Origin: Verrucomicrobiia bacterium | GTDB lineage: Bacteria; Verrucomicrobiota; Verrucomicrobiia; Verrucomicrobiales; DEV007 | DNA: 64,000 nucleotides | Direction of reading: 5' to 3' | NCBI GenBank assembly: GCA_030425385.1 | Contig: JAUIAH010000004.1 | Span: 186,001 to 250,000 of the forward strand | Shown here: positions 57,001 to 64,000 of the stretch, one piece after another | How positions within the stretch are numbered: position 1 is the stretch's first letter | Layout: each line of letters opens with the position of its first letter | Translations under genes and position numbers: made by a program | Notes under the pieces: model-generated | Seen by the model: only the letters and a program-made list of their open reading frames with translations | Told to the model about the DNA's origin: nothing | Databases searched by the model: none

Positions 57001-59013
57001 ATGTGGACCTCCTGTCGTCAGCTTCTTGTCATCGCTCTGCTTGCAGCGCTTGCCCCCTGGGCTCAGGCTCAGAGTGGCGATCTCAAGCCATCGGATGTCT
57101 TCATGCAGGCGTTCATGCTCTTGCGTGAAGTGCGGCGCCTGGAGAGCAAGCAGGACTTTCAGGCCGCAGCGGCCAAGTGCCGGGAAGCGAGTGAAATGTA
57201 TGACGCCATCACGCGTCGTTGGCCAGCCTGGGAGACGGACATGGTGGACACGCGACGGAAGAAGGTCCGGAGAGACTATGAGCGCCTTGCCAAGCGAGCG
57301 AAAGAGATGGCCCTCCCTGAAATGGCGACCAATGCGGATCCTACCTTGCCGCAGCGGAATGTGGGTTCCCCCAAGGTGAGCACGGCTCGAAGCCGACCCA
57401 ACGGGATCGCCTCCGTGCCGCGAGAGGCAACGGTGAATCAGCGCTTCCAACAATTAAAGACAGAGGTCGAACGCTTGCGGGCAGATCGCGCTCGGCTATT
57501 GCGACTGAGCCAAGATCAAGTGGACAACACGGCGGCAGCCAATCGCGCCTTGGGGAAAGAGCGCGAGAAGGTGAATCAGTTAGAAGCGAAACTGGCAGAA
57601 GCCCAAGATGAGTTGACGCGTTTGCAAGGGAAAGGCGTGGAGGCGCTCACTAATCAGGTAGATGAACTCAAGGCTCAATTGGAGCAAGCGACGAAGAGCC
57701 TAGAGGAACAGAATGGCCAAACGGATAAGATTCTCGCCGAGTACGAGGCCTCCAATCTGAAGATTCAGGAAATGAGCTTACAGATCGACGAATTGACTGC
57801 TCAGCGGGATGAAATGGCCGCCCTCATCAAGGGCTTGCAGACAGGCGAATCATCCCTGGAATTGGTCGTGGAGAACACACGGCTGCGGGAGCAGCTGAAC
57901 GCGACCCAGGCGCGTGTGGATGAGTTGGAGCTCGATAAACTGGAGAACGAAGCCGAGATCGAGAGACTGCGTGAGGAAGTGAGTGTGTTGCGGTTGGAGT
58001 TGGCTCAGGTGAAGCAGGAGAATGAAGCTTACAAACAGCAACTGTTAGAGTTGCAAGGATCGCTCGATGACACCGAACGCGAACTTACCTTCAATCCTCC
58101 TGCGGTCGACAACACGGCGGCTCAACGCGAGAATGAGGTATTGCGTGAAGTCATCCAGCGCCAGTTGCAACAGCAAGCCTTTCGCCAACAAAAGCGCGAA
58201 CTGATCATCGCAGAGCTTCAGAACATGGAATCAGGTTCGGATGATCTCGTCGCTCAGATCGATGCCCTCGCCGCGGAGATGCCTCTGTCAGAGGAGGAAC
58301 AAGCGGCTGTCCAGGGACAGGCCCCGGCCAGCAACGTCTCTTCCAAGGCGCAGGTCAGTGCTTCTGCGCCATCCGTAGGCCTGGAAAGTGTCGACCGGAA
58401 ACTGGTCCGTTTCGCAGAGGCCGCCGCCTACAACTTCGAGCAGGAGCGCTATGAAAGTGCAGCTACCTACTACGAAGACATCCTATCATTTGCCCCTCAG
58501 CACGTCGAAACTCTGTGCAACCTCGGCGTGACGCGGATCCGTCAGAACAAAGTGGAAGAGGCGTGTCAACTGTTTGAGCGCGCCATTCTCTCGGATAGCC
58601 AAAGTGGTAGAGCACACCTTCTTCATGGCGTCTCCGCCTATCACTTAGACGATGTCCCGCAGGCTATCGAATCGGTCCGCAAAGCCATGGAAATCGCGCC
58701 CACGGATCCCGAGCCCGCCACGTTCCTTGGAGCGGTCTACCTCTTGCGCGAGGATTGGGCCATGGCCATTCCGGCCCTGCAATCGGCCATCGATGCGCAA
58801 CCGCGTCATGCGCACGCCCATTACAATCTCGCCTGTGCCTACCTCTGGCAACCTCATCCCGACTATCGCAGTGCCTACACACACTATTCCGAAGCCCTCA
58901 AGCACGGTCTCCCCAAGAACGCGCAGATGGAAGCATTGCTAAGTAATCTGATAGAGTCGTCGGCAACTCCGGTGAACGTGAACGCTGCGCCGGAAGAAGC
59001 GCCAGCCTCGTGA
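57001..59013 (+). CDS. Secreted coiled-coil and TPR protein
   Basis: 670 residues from ATG 57001; an in-frame GTG at 56995 would fall within the expected transcription start. A signal peptide (LLVIALLAALAPWAQA) precedes a helical region. A long coiled coil follows (about 145-420; EVERLRADRARLLRLSQDQ, LEAKLAEAQDELTRLQ). Three or four TPRs lie at about 465-620 (ATYYEDILSFAPQHVETLCNLG; HAHYNLACAYLW). It probably organises envelope complexes. It overlaps the next gene by 4 nt (GTGA) and leads a four-gene run. Confidence 0.85.
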   Translation: MWTSCRQLLVIALLAALAPWAQAQSGDLKPSDVFMQAFMLLREVRRLESKQDFQAAAAKCREASEMYDAITRRWPAWETDMVDTRRKKVRRDYERLAKRAKEMALPEMATNADPTLPQRNVGSPKVSTARSRPNGIASVPREATVNQRFQQLKTEVERLRADRARLLRLSQDQVDNTAAANRALGKEREKVNQLEAKLAEAQDELTRLQGKGVEALTNQVDELKAQLEQATKSLEEQNGQTDKILAEYEASNLKIQEMSLQIDELTAQRDEMAALIKGLQTGESSLELVVENTRLREQLNATQARVDELELDKLENEAEIERLREEVSVLRLELAQVKQENEAYKQQLLELQGSLDDTERELTFNPPAVDNTAAQRENEVLREVIQRQLQQQAFRQQKRELIIAELQNMESGSDDLVAQIDALAAEMPLSEEEQAAVQGQAPASNVSSKAQVSASAPSVGLESVDRKLVRFAEAAAYNFEQERYESAATYYEDILSFAPQHVETLCNLGVTRIRQNKVEEACQLFERAILSDSQSGRAHLLHGVSAYHLDDVPQAIESVRKAMEIAPTDPEPATFLGAVYLLREDWAMAIPALQSAIDAQPRHAHAHYNLACAYLWQPHPDYRSAYTHYSEALKHGLPKNAQMEALLSNLIESSATPVNVNAAPEEAPAS

Positions 59014-60209
59014 ACGCTCGCTGGCGAGGGGGGTGTCTGATCTTGGCCGCGGCACTGATTACGGTCATTGGATTCCATCTGAAGCAACGTGCTGAATTGA
59101 TTGCCCTCAAGAAGCTCCTTTCCGAGAGCCCCATTCAAGATCGGTTGGCACCCCATTCCATTCTGTCGGGGACCCACGAAGAATCAGAAGGTACGAGGAA
59201 TGGAGCTCTAGCAGATTCCGATGATGACGTGAGAGGCTCTGAAAGGGAATCGCTCGATCAGGAACTGGAGAGGTTGCGACGCGAGCCGCCGCCCCTGAAT
59301 AGGACGCTGATCGAATTGCGATTGAGCCAACTCAGCAACGACGAAATGCTCGATGCTTTCGCCTTTCTTGAAAGGCATTCGGAGACTGGGCGGGCGACCG
59401 ATGAGATGTGGCACCTTTTCTGGAAACGGTGGGGACAATTAGACCCGGAAGGGGCTTTATCGAAAGCCGACGATGCGATTCCGATCTATCACGAGAGGGA
59501 TCGGGTGCGTAAACATATCTTTGAAGGGTTTGCGGAGATTGACCCAGAGAAGGCAGCCGCGCTTATCGTGGAGAGGCCGCAAATGACGGATCGGCATCGT
59601 GCGATTGAAGGGTTGTCAGTCAAGTGGGCGCATTCCGATCCAGAAGCGGCGACCGATTGGGCGTTGGATCACTTGGAAGGGAACGAATTATGGAATGCCG
59701 TTGGAGGCATTCCGTGGGGCATCAATGCCACTCAGGGTCATCAAGAAGCGCTCGCTTGGTGGAATCAATTGCCTAACCAAGAAGTGAAGGCGCATGCATT
59801 TCGCTCTCTATCAGAAATCTATTCGTCGGAACGCTACCAAGCGACCGCTGAGGACCGGCAGTCCCTCTGGAATGCGGGCGCGGACGCGAACGTCTATCGG
59901 ACGGATTTGACCGCTAGGGTTGCTCTCGATTTCATCGAGAATGATCCTGAAGCCGGGATTGCATTGTTTTCGCAGGAGGAGCCGTCGAATTCCGGATTTT
60001 ACGAAGGAGTCAGTCTCTTGATCCAGAATTGGACGCAGCGGGATCCTGAGTCGGCCGGAAATTGGTTGGCCACTCAACAGAACGAGCCTTGGTTGGATTC
60101 AGCCATTTGGTCATACGCGACGCAGATACGTTCCCTTGATGCGGAAGCCGCGGAGGCGTGGGTTTCCCGCATGAAAAGCGATGCCCTTCGCTCACGGTTG
60201 CAACCGTGA
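59010..60209 (+). CDS. Membrane-anchored helical-repeat protein of unknown function
   Basis: 399 residues from GTG 59010. One N-terminal membrane segment (CLILAAALITVIGFHL) is followed by an acidic linker and helical repeats with a DPE-A-A and W pattern (HSDPEAATDWALDHLEG; ENDPEAGIALF; QRDPESAGNWLA). The same style occurs in the extension of the sigma factor at 1-1491. I know no function. Its 3' end lies in a perfect 22-bp palindrome that also covers the -35 of the next gene. Confidence 0.75.
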   Translation: MNARWRGGCLILAAALITVIGFHLKQRAELIALKKLLSESPIQDRLAPHSILSGTHEESEGTRNGALADSDDDVRGSERESLDQELERLRREPPPLNRTLIELRLSQLSNDEMLDAFAFLERHSETGRATDEMWHLFWKRWGQLDPEGALSKADDAIPIYHERDRVRKHIFEGFAEIDPEKAAALIVERPQMTDRHRAIEGLSVKWAHSDPEAATDWALDHLEGNELWNAVGGIPWGINATQGHQEALAWWNQLPNQEVKAHAFRSLSEIYSSERYQATAEDRQSLWNAGADANVYRTDLTARVALDFIENDPEAGIALFSQEEPSNSGFYEGVSLLIQNWTQRDPESAGNWLATQQNEPWLDSAIWSYATQIRSLDAEAAEAWVSRMKSDALRSRLQP

Positions 60210-60211
60210 GC
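60190..60211. promoter_or_regulatory. Perfect 22-bp palindrome centred on a -35 element
   Basis: GCTCACGGTTG is followed at once by its exact reverse complement, with no spacer. It covers the last codons and stop of the upstream gene and the TTGCAA -35 (60198-60203) of the next promoter. No T-run follows. It looks like an operator for a dimeric regulator. Confidence 0.5.
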
Positions 60212-60225
60212 GGGATGAGTATATA
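60198..60225 (+). promoter_or_regulatory. Internal promoter of the gene at 60232, predicted leaderless
   Basis: TTGCAA (60198-60203) and TATATA (60220-60225) are 16 nt apart. Six bases separate the -10 from ATG 60232. A shift to TATATT (60222-60227) is also possible. Confidence 0.5.
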
Positions 60226-60231
60226 TTGCAG

Positions 60232-61062
60232 ATGGCGTTATCAAAGCGAACGACTCTGGGTGGAGTGAGTGTGGTGCTGAATGTCGCCTTAGGAGTGGCG
60301 CTTTGGTGGTATCCTGACGCATCATCAGAGGCGCCGCTGACGAAGATCACCCCAATGGAAACGATGGCGGGCATGCCGATTGATATTGCTGCCCGCCGTA
60401 GTCATCGAAGTAATGATAGGGACGATTTCTATTCAGAGATGGCGAAGCGATTAGGGTTTCGAAACAAAGAGGGATTAGAGACTCTGGTTTCCGAGGTCTT
60501 TCATCGCCCGTGGACGCGCTGGGTGTTGGATGGACAGAATCAGATTACCGAGAGCGCCGCGGCTCTATATGCGCTGACGCCTGGTGAGATCGCGGTCATT
60601 TATCCAGAGATCCGTCGCCATTTAGAGGAAAGAAGGGATGTGGTTCGAAGTACACTGAAATCTTCTGAGCCATTGGGTGATGAGGTTGTCAGTGTCACCT
60701 ATACGCCTTGGCATTGTCTTGAGAATCACACGGAACCCTTGCGTCGACAGATGGTCGAAACGCTAGGAACGCTCAGAGGCGAGCGATTCTATCAAGCGCT
60801 CATGAAGAATCACTTTCACAGCCGTTATGTTCCTTCAGAGATCGATAAAGTCAGAATGGCGCTTTCGCGAGATGCATCGGGATACCTAAAGTTCAGCATG
60901 GTTTCCGTGGATTCACAGGAAGAGCCTGATCTGCAAACGGAATTTCTCATCGATTCTCCCAATGCTTTCACCATGGCTCAAGGCAGGTCGGAAGGATGGT
61001 TGGACCTGAGTCTGGCGCGTCTGGCAATTGAAGAACAGTATGGAGCCCTGTATTTGAAATGA
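60232..61062 (+). CDS. Membrane-anchored protein of unknown function
   Basis: 276 residues from ATG 60232. One N-terminal membrane segment (GVSVVLNVALGVALWWY) is followed by a soluble domain that I do not recognise. Aromatic and charged stretches stand out (EVFHRPWTRWVLDGQ, YTPWHCLENH). It probably has its own promoter under the palindromic site, besides readthrough from 57001. It overlaps the next gene by 4 nt (ATGA). Confidence 0.72.
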   Translation: MALSKRTTLGGVSVVLNVALGVALWWYPDASSEAPLTKITPMETMAGMPIDIAARRSHRSNDRDDFYSEMAKRLGFRNKEGLETLVSEVFHRPWTRWVLDGQNQITESAAALYALTPGEIAVIYPEIRRHLEERRDVVRSTLKSSEPLGDEVVSVTYTPWHCLENHTEPLRRQMVETLGTLRGERFYQALMKNHFHSRYVPSEIDKVRMALSRDASGYLKFSMVSVDSQEEPDLQTEFLIDSPNAFTMAQGRSEGWLDLSLARLAIEEQYGALYLK

Positions 61063-61775
61063 GAAGGAGTAGTAGTTGGGTGCTTGTCCTCAGTCTCGCG
61101 TTCAATGCGATCCTTTCGGTGTGGCTGATCCGCAAGCACCAACAGCGGGAAGTGCATTCACAAGATCCATTAGCGCGTGCCTTGGACTCTCTCTTGGGCG
61201 AGCGGACTCGCGGAGGTCAACCGGAGCCGCCAGGGGATGGATCCTACGTGGATCTATTCGCAATCACTGACGCCATGGGAATAGCTGAGGATGTACTGGA
61301 AGATTATCTCCTGAGAGTGATGGAGGCCAGGGAGATTCCTCCACATTGGTTAGACCTAAGTGTGGGAGAGAAAGCGCTCTACGCCCAACAGATGGCTGCC
61401 TTGGAGGCCGAGGTGAAGGCATTAGAAAAGGACTCAGCAACGGTGGTGACTGTCGATGATGGCTCGGAGGTCCTTGAGGTACGCTTGGATACCGAAAGAT
61501 TGAATGCCTTGCTAGACCAATTCCAGCAAGCGCTGACTGGTCAGTTGGGGGATTGGCGGGCGGGGAGCCTTCGACGGTTTGCTAAGCATAAAGTGACCCA
61601 TCATGGAGGTTCCAGTCTGTTTAGAATCGCTTTCGTGGAGAAATCGAATGGTGAGATTGGACTTCACTGGGAGGGGGAGGGTAGACGGAGATTCTTTGGT
61701 CTGAGTCAGGTGGAGAATCGCCGTCAATGGGCTAGTCAGTTTGGACATCTATTGGACTTTGGTTCCTTGGAATGA
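61059..61775 (+). CDS. Membrane-anchored protein of unknown function
   Basis: 238 residues. One N-terminal membrane segment (SWVLVLSLAFNAILSVWLI) is followed by a helical part (AEVKALEKDSATV) and a C-terminal beta-rich part (LFRIAFVEKSNGEIGLHWEGE). It is coupled to the gene before it. The two share only the membrane-anchor layout. It is the last gene before a 743-bp gene-free repeat region. Confidence 0.72.
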   Translation: MRRSSSWVLVLSLAFNAILSVWLIRKHQQREVHSQDPLARALDSLLGERTRGGQPEPPGDGSYVDLFAITDAMGIAEDVLEDYLLRVMEAREIPPHWLDLSVGEKALYAQQMAALEAEVKALEKDSATVVTVDDGSEVLEVRLDTERLNALLDQFQQALTGQLGDWRAGSLRRFAKHKVTHHGGSSLFRIAFVEKSNGEIGLHWEGEGRRRFFGLSQVENRRQWASQFGHLLDFGSLE

Positions 61776-61873
61776 TGATCAGCGGTTTGATGGATTCACT
61801 CTCGTGAGAATGCCCCTGTTCCGTGCCAATTTGATGAGTTGGCCAAGCGGTTTGAAGGGGCGTCAGAGCTTAG

Positions 61874-61893
61874 CCCAAGGCTTTAGCCTTGGG
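61874..61893. repeat. REP-like palindrome, copy 1
   Basis: CCCAAGGCTTTAGCCTTGGG: 9-bp arms around two T residues. The same sequence recurs at 62250. Confidence 0.7.
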
Positions 61894-62009
61894 TGCGGGG
61901 GGAACGCAAAGGTTTTCCTGGTGTGGCGATGAACGGGCGTTCAACGGAGTCATTCTCCAATGGGAGGCTCTTGCGACCCTTCAGGCCGCAGTGAATGAGA
62001 TCATGCATA

Positions 62010-62029
62010 CCCAAGGCTGAAGCCTTGGG
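62010..62029. repeat. REP-like palindrome, copy 2 (variant loop)
   Basis: CCCAAGGCTGAAGCCTTGGG differs from the other copies only in the loop (TGA in place of TTT). Confidence 0.7.
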
Positions 62030-62249
62030 CTGGGCTCTTTGGGGCCTTCAGCCCCATGGCGTGAATTGTCCGGTTGCTCTAGCCGGATGGCCCTCAGGAA
62101 CGCTTCCACGGTTCGCTCATTTATGGGCGGTTGCACCCTCTCTGGCTCACGGGGGGCTTCTGCGAGCGTTCATTGGCCGTTCGTTTGGCCTCAACGGTCG
62201 TTGATTTAAATGGTCAGGACGGCGGCCTGAAGGGGCGCGAGAGCCATAG

Positions 62250-62269
62250 CCCAAGGCTTTAGCCTTGGG
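62250..62269. repeat. REP-like palindrome, copy 3
   Basis: Identical to copy 1; it lies inside the second copy of the 54-bp composite repeat. Confidence 0.7.
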
Positions 62270-62518
62270 TGCGGGGCGGTGCCCACGATGGGCGGCCTGA
62301 AGGGTCGCGAGAATGGGTGGTTGTTTATGCCTAAACTAAGGGGTTATCATCCTTCAGGCCGCGGCTCTTTAGTTTAGCCCCTTGGCGTCGAGCCTTCATT
62401 TGCGTCCGGTTTATTGCGCTGTGGGCCGGATGCTCCTCAGGGGCTCTTCCACGGTCCGTTCATTTATGGGTGGTTGCAGCCTCTCTGGCTCGCCGGGGCT
62501 TTCCGCCCACGATATTCG

Positions 62519-63532
62519 TTATTGCTTCTGTGAGGCAAGCGCATCTTCGAAACGTATGCGCGGGAGCACTTCCTCCGGCATGCGGCTTTTGTCAGAGAGG
62601 TTGTAGACTTGGAACTTGTCTTCGGTCTCCATGACTTGCTTGAGCACTTGGAAGGCTGGGAGAATGTAAGGTTCAAAGTCGCGGGCGATCTTCGTTGGGC
62701 GAGCCTGTGTGCCTTCATCGTAGGCGCGGGCTTGCGGACCTTGATAGTTGAGGTCCATGCCTAACACATACAGGCGTTTGTAGCCGAGGAAGGCTGCCGT
62801 TTGCAGGGCACGGTAGAGGATCGTGCGAGAGCAGAAGACGCCGAGACGGAGGTCGCGGCTCCAGCCGACACGGCTGTCGTCGTCGCGCGGCGGCGTGGGC
62901 AATACGAGGTTAGGCTCATTGCGTGCCCAAGAGAGGAAGTCTGCCTGAGTACGGCGCGGCTGACCGTAGGGACGATTGACGACCTCACTGAGATAAAGGT
63001 TAGGGCTTTCGAGCAGGCTGGGGTCCGTCTCGGCAATGACGCGGAAGCCGCCAAAGGAGAAGAAGCAGTCCGCGCCACTCAGGATGACTTCTCGAATCAT
63101 CTCAAAGCGATTCTGAAAGAAATCGATGTCGGTGACGGTGTAGTGTGAGGGGGAGAGGCCATGCGTTTGCATGACCTGGATGGCTCCGTTCACGCCGATG
63201 ACGGCTTGGCCGCGGAGACTGGTGAGATCGAGCTCCTTGATCGATGGGCCGGTGCCGAGGATGAAGCATGATTGGCCCTGACATTTCCCTTCAACCGCGG
63301 CCAATGACTGCGTGCGCCCCAAGACCTTGCCGTCCCAGAGGATGGAGCGATTGAGGTCGGGGTTGTTTCCCGAGAGGTGAAATCGCGGCCCGGCGTGGGT
63401 GAGGTGTTTGTAAGGACGGGGGAGGCTGGCGCGAAAGAGCTTCTCTACGACGGCGTCGGGGAGGCCGAGTCGAGCCATGATAGCGAGCAGCGCTCGGGCC
63501 CCGCGCGGCCTCGAGGGCGGGGGAGATGTCAT
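62519..63532 (-). CDS. MptE/DUF115- or GT42-like protein
   Basis: 337 residues. The core ILGTGPSIKELDLTSL followed by IGVNGAI and TDIDFF matches a Rossmann-like family that includes MptE-type 6-hydroxymethylpterin diphosphokinases and GT42 sialyltransferases. The later YVLGMDLNYQG is also typical. I cannot tell which activity applies. The start overlaps the end of the methyltransferase gene by 4 nt (ATGA), so the two are cotranscribed. Glycan synthesis at the cell surface is the likelier context. Confidence 0.78.
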   Translation of the reverse strand: MTSPPPSRPRGARALLAIMARLGLPDAVVEKLFRASLPRPYKHLTHAGPRFHLSGNNPDLNRSILWDGKVLGRTQSLAAVEGKCQGQSCFILGTGPSIKELDLTSLRGQAVIGVNGAIQVMQTHGLSPSHYTVTDIDFFQNRFEMIREVILSGADCFFSFGGFRVIAETDPSLLESPNLYLSEVVNRPYGQPRRTQADFLSWARNEPNLVLPTPPRDDDSRVGWSRDLRLGVFCSRTILYRALQTAAFLGYKRLYVLGMDLNYQGPQARAYDEGTQARPTKIARDFEPYILPAFQVLKQVMETEDKFQVYNLSDKSRMPEEVLPRIRFEDALASQKQ

Positions 63533-64000
63533 GAGGGGCTGGTCTTCTCGAAGATCAGGTTGCGCTGTTGCTCGACGATCGAAATGGTCGGGTGTTTGCA
63601 GACCAAGTGGAGGCCCGCGGCGGCGGCTTCCTCACAAAAGGTCGATAATTTCACGGCGTAGCCGGAGGGTGTCTTGCCACGAAGGCGTTTCCGCCAGTAA
63701 CGCCAAGTGGCGGTGTTGTAGAAGCTGAGGGCCACGTATTTCCGGCTCACGCGCGCAAGTTCAGAGAGAGCCCGTTGCCGTTTCTCCGGCTCGGAGATGT
63801 GATGGAAGAGGCGCATGCAGAAGGCGACGTCGACACAGCCATCTTCGAGGGGGATGTCCAGGATATCGCCCTGCCGAGGCTCCCACTTGGCGGCGTCGGG
63901 ATACTTCTCGACGAGGGCCTCCAACATCGTTGGGGCGTAGTCGATGAGATAGAGGCGCTTGGCTTTCTGAAAGTTGGGGTAGAAGCGGCCGTTTCCGCAG
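63529..64000 (-). CDS. Class I SAM-dependent methyltransferase (5' end beyond window)
   Basis: The frame is open to the right edge, so the start lies outside. The visible 157 codons begin with the SAM-binding motif I remnant CGNGRF, then YLIDYAPTMLEAL, the acidic motif GDILDIPLEDGCVDVAFCMRLFHH and a typical C-terminal half. The acceptor is unknown. It is coupled to the next gene (ATGA overlap). Confidence 0.85.
   Translation of the reverse strand, partial: CGNGRFYPNFQKAKRLYLIDYAPTMLEALVEKYPDAAKWEPRQGDILDIPLEDGCVDVAFCMRLFHHISEPEKRQRALSELARVSRKYVALSFYNTATWRYWRKRLRGKTPSGYAVKLSTFCEEAAAAGLHLVCKHPTISIVEQQRNLIFEKTSPS

Larger units (their letters stand above)
61776..62518. repeat. Gene-free cluster of REP-like palindromes and direct repeats
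   Basis: No supported protein gene is present. Three copies of a 20-bp palindrome (61874-61893, 62010-62029, 62250-62269), a 54-bp composite repeat (61847-61900 and 62222-62276) and a diverged repeat of about 110 to 127 bp (62051-62160 and 62376-62502) fill the region. The motif GCGGCCTGAAGG also occurs in both directions (61966-61989 inverted, 62292-62313 direct, 62350-62363 inverted). No transposase is seen in the window. Confidence 0.75.

Noticed and set aside
60190-60211. The palindrome as a Rho-independent terminator
   Set aside because: No T-run follows, and coding resumes 20 nt later; the operator reading fits better.
61741-62204. Short open frames in the repeat region (for example 61741-61932 and 61995-62204)
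   Set aside because: They are built from repeat sequence, lack initiation signals and overlap the palindromes.
61776-62518. A CRISPR array or an insertion sequence
   Set aside because: Repeats are palindromic, unevenly spaced and variable, without spacers of constant size; no cas gene or transposase is present.

Overview
The window carries a complete rRNA operon and about thirty protein genes. It most likely comes from a Verrucomicrobiota chromosome. The reasons are the style of the 16S rRNA, together with gene families that are common in that phylum: an ECF sigma factor with a membrane-spanning extension, VCBS/ASPIC proteins, a formylglycine sulfatase, lamin-tail/CotH proteins and very large secreted proteins with a jelly-roll module. 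The class cannot be fixed by eye.

Layout. 1-5273 (minus): an ECF-type sigma factor cut by the left edge, and a lipoprotein with two beta-propellers, each followed by an ASPIC domain. 5439-19332: mostly housekeeping genes. These are rarA, split coaC and coaB, an inositol-phosphatase-like gene, folE2-gdhA, rpmG-rpsR, a VOC protein, a sulfatase, two secreted proteins of unknown function, tRNA-Arg, MTA phosphorylase, twin polysaccharide deacetylases and a PhnA-like zinc-ribbon protein. 19333-25092 (plus): rrn operon 16S-tRNA-Ala-tRNA-Ile-23S-5S with BoxA-like sites and a strong terminator. 25134-34032 (minus): three tightly packed, paralogous AAA+ genes of ClpA/ClpC type, the most unusual system here. 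34157-57000: very large secreted LTD/CotH/jelly-roll/metzincin/sialidase proteins around an envelope and RNA-modification operon (BamD-like, LptE, RsmI, MiaA). 57001-61775: a coiled-coil/TPR protein and three single-membrane-segment proteins. 61776-62518: a gene-free cluster of palindromic repeats. 62519-64000 (minus): an MptE/GT42-like protein and a methyltransferase cut by the right edge.

The AAA+ trio is the best candidate for an undescribed system. All three proteins have a divergent first ATPase ring with a damaged Walker B motif and an intact second ring. The two long ones carry LGF or IGF tripeptides where ClpA/ClpC dock to ClpP, and they end in a region that resembles the PCRF domain of peptide chain release factors without a GGQ motif. 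Their N-terminal regions do not look like Clp N-domains. A working reading is an unfoldase or remodeller that may act on ribosomes or stalled translation; this is inference.

A second theme is promoter architecture. Several genes have a sigma70-like -35/-10 pair whose -10 ends only 5 to 9 nt before the start codon, which predicts leaderless or nearly leaderless mRNAs. This also helps choose starts at 52010 and 52149. One such promoter has its -35 in the centre of a perfect 22-bp palindrome at 60190-60211.
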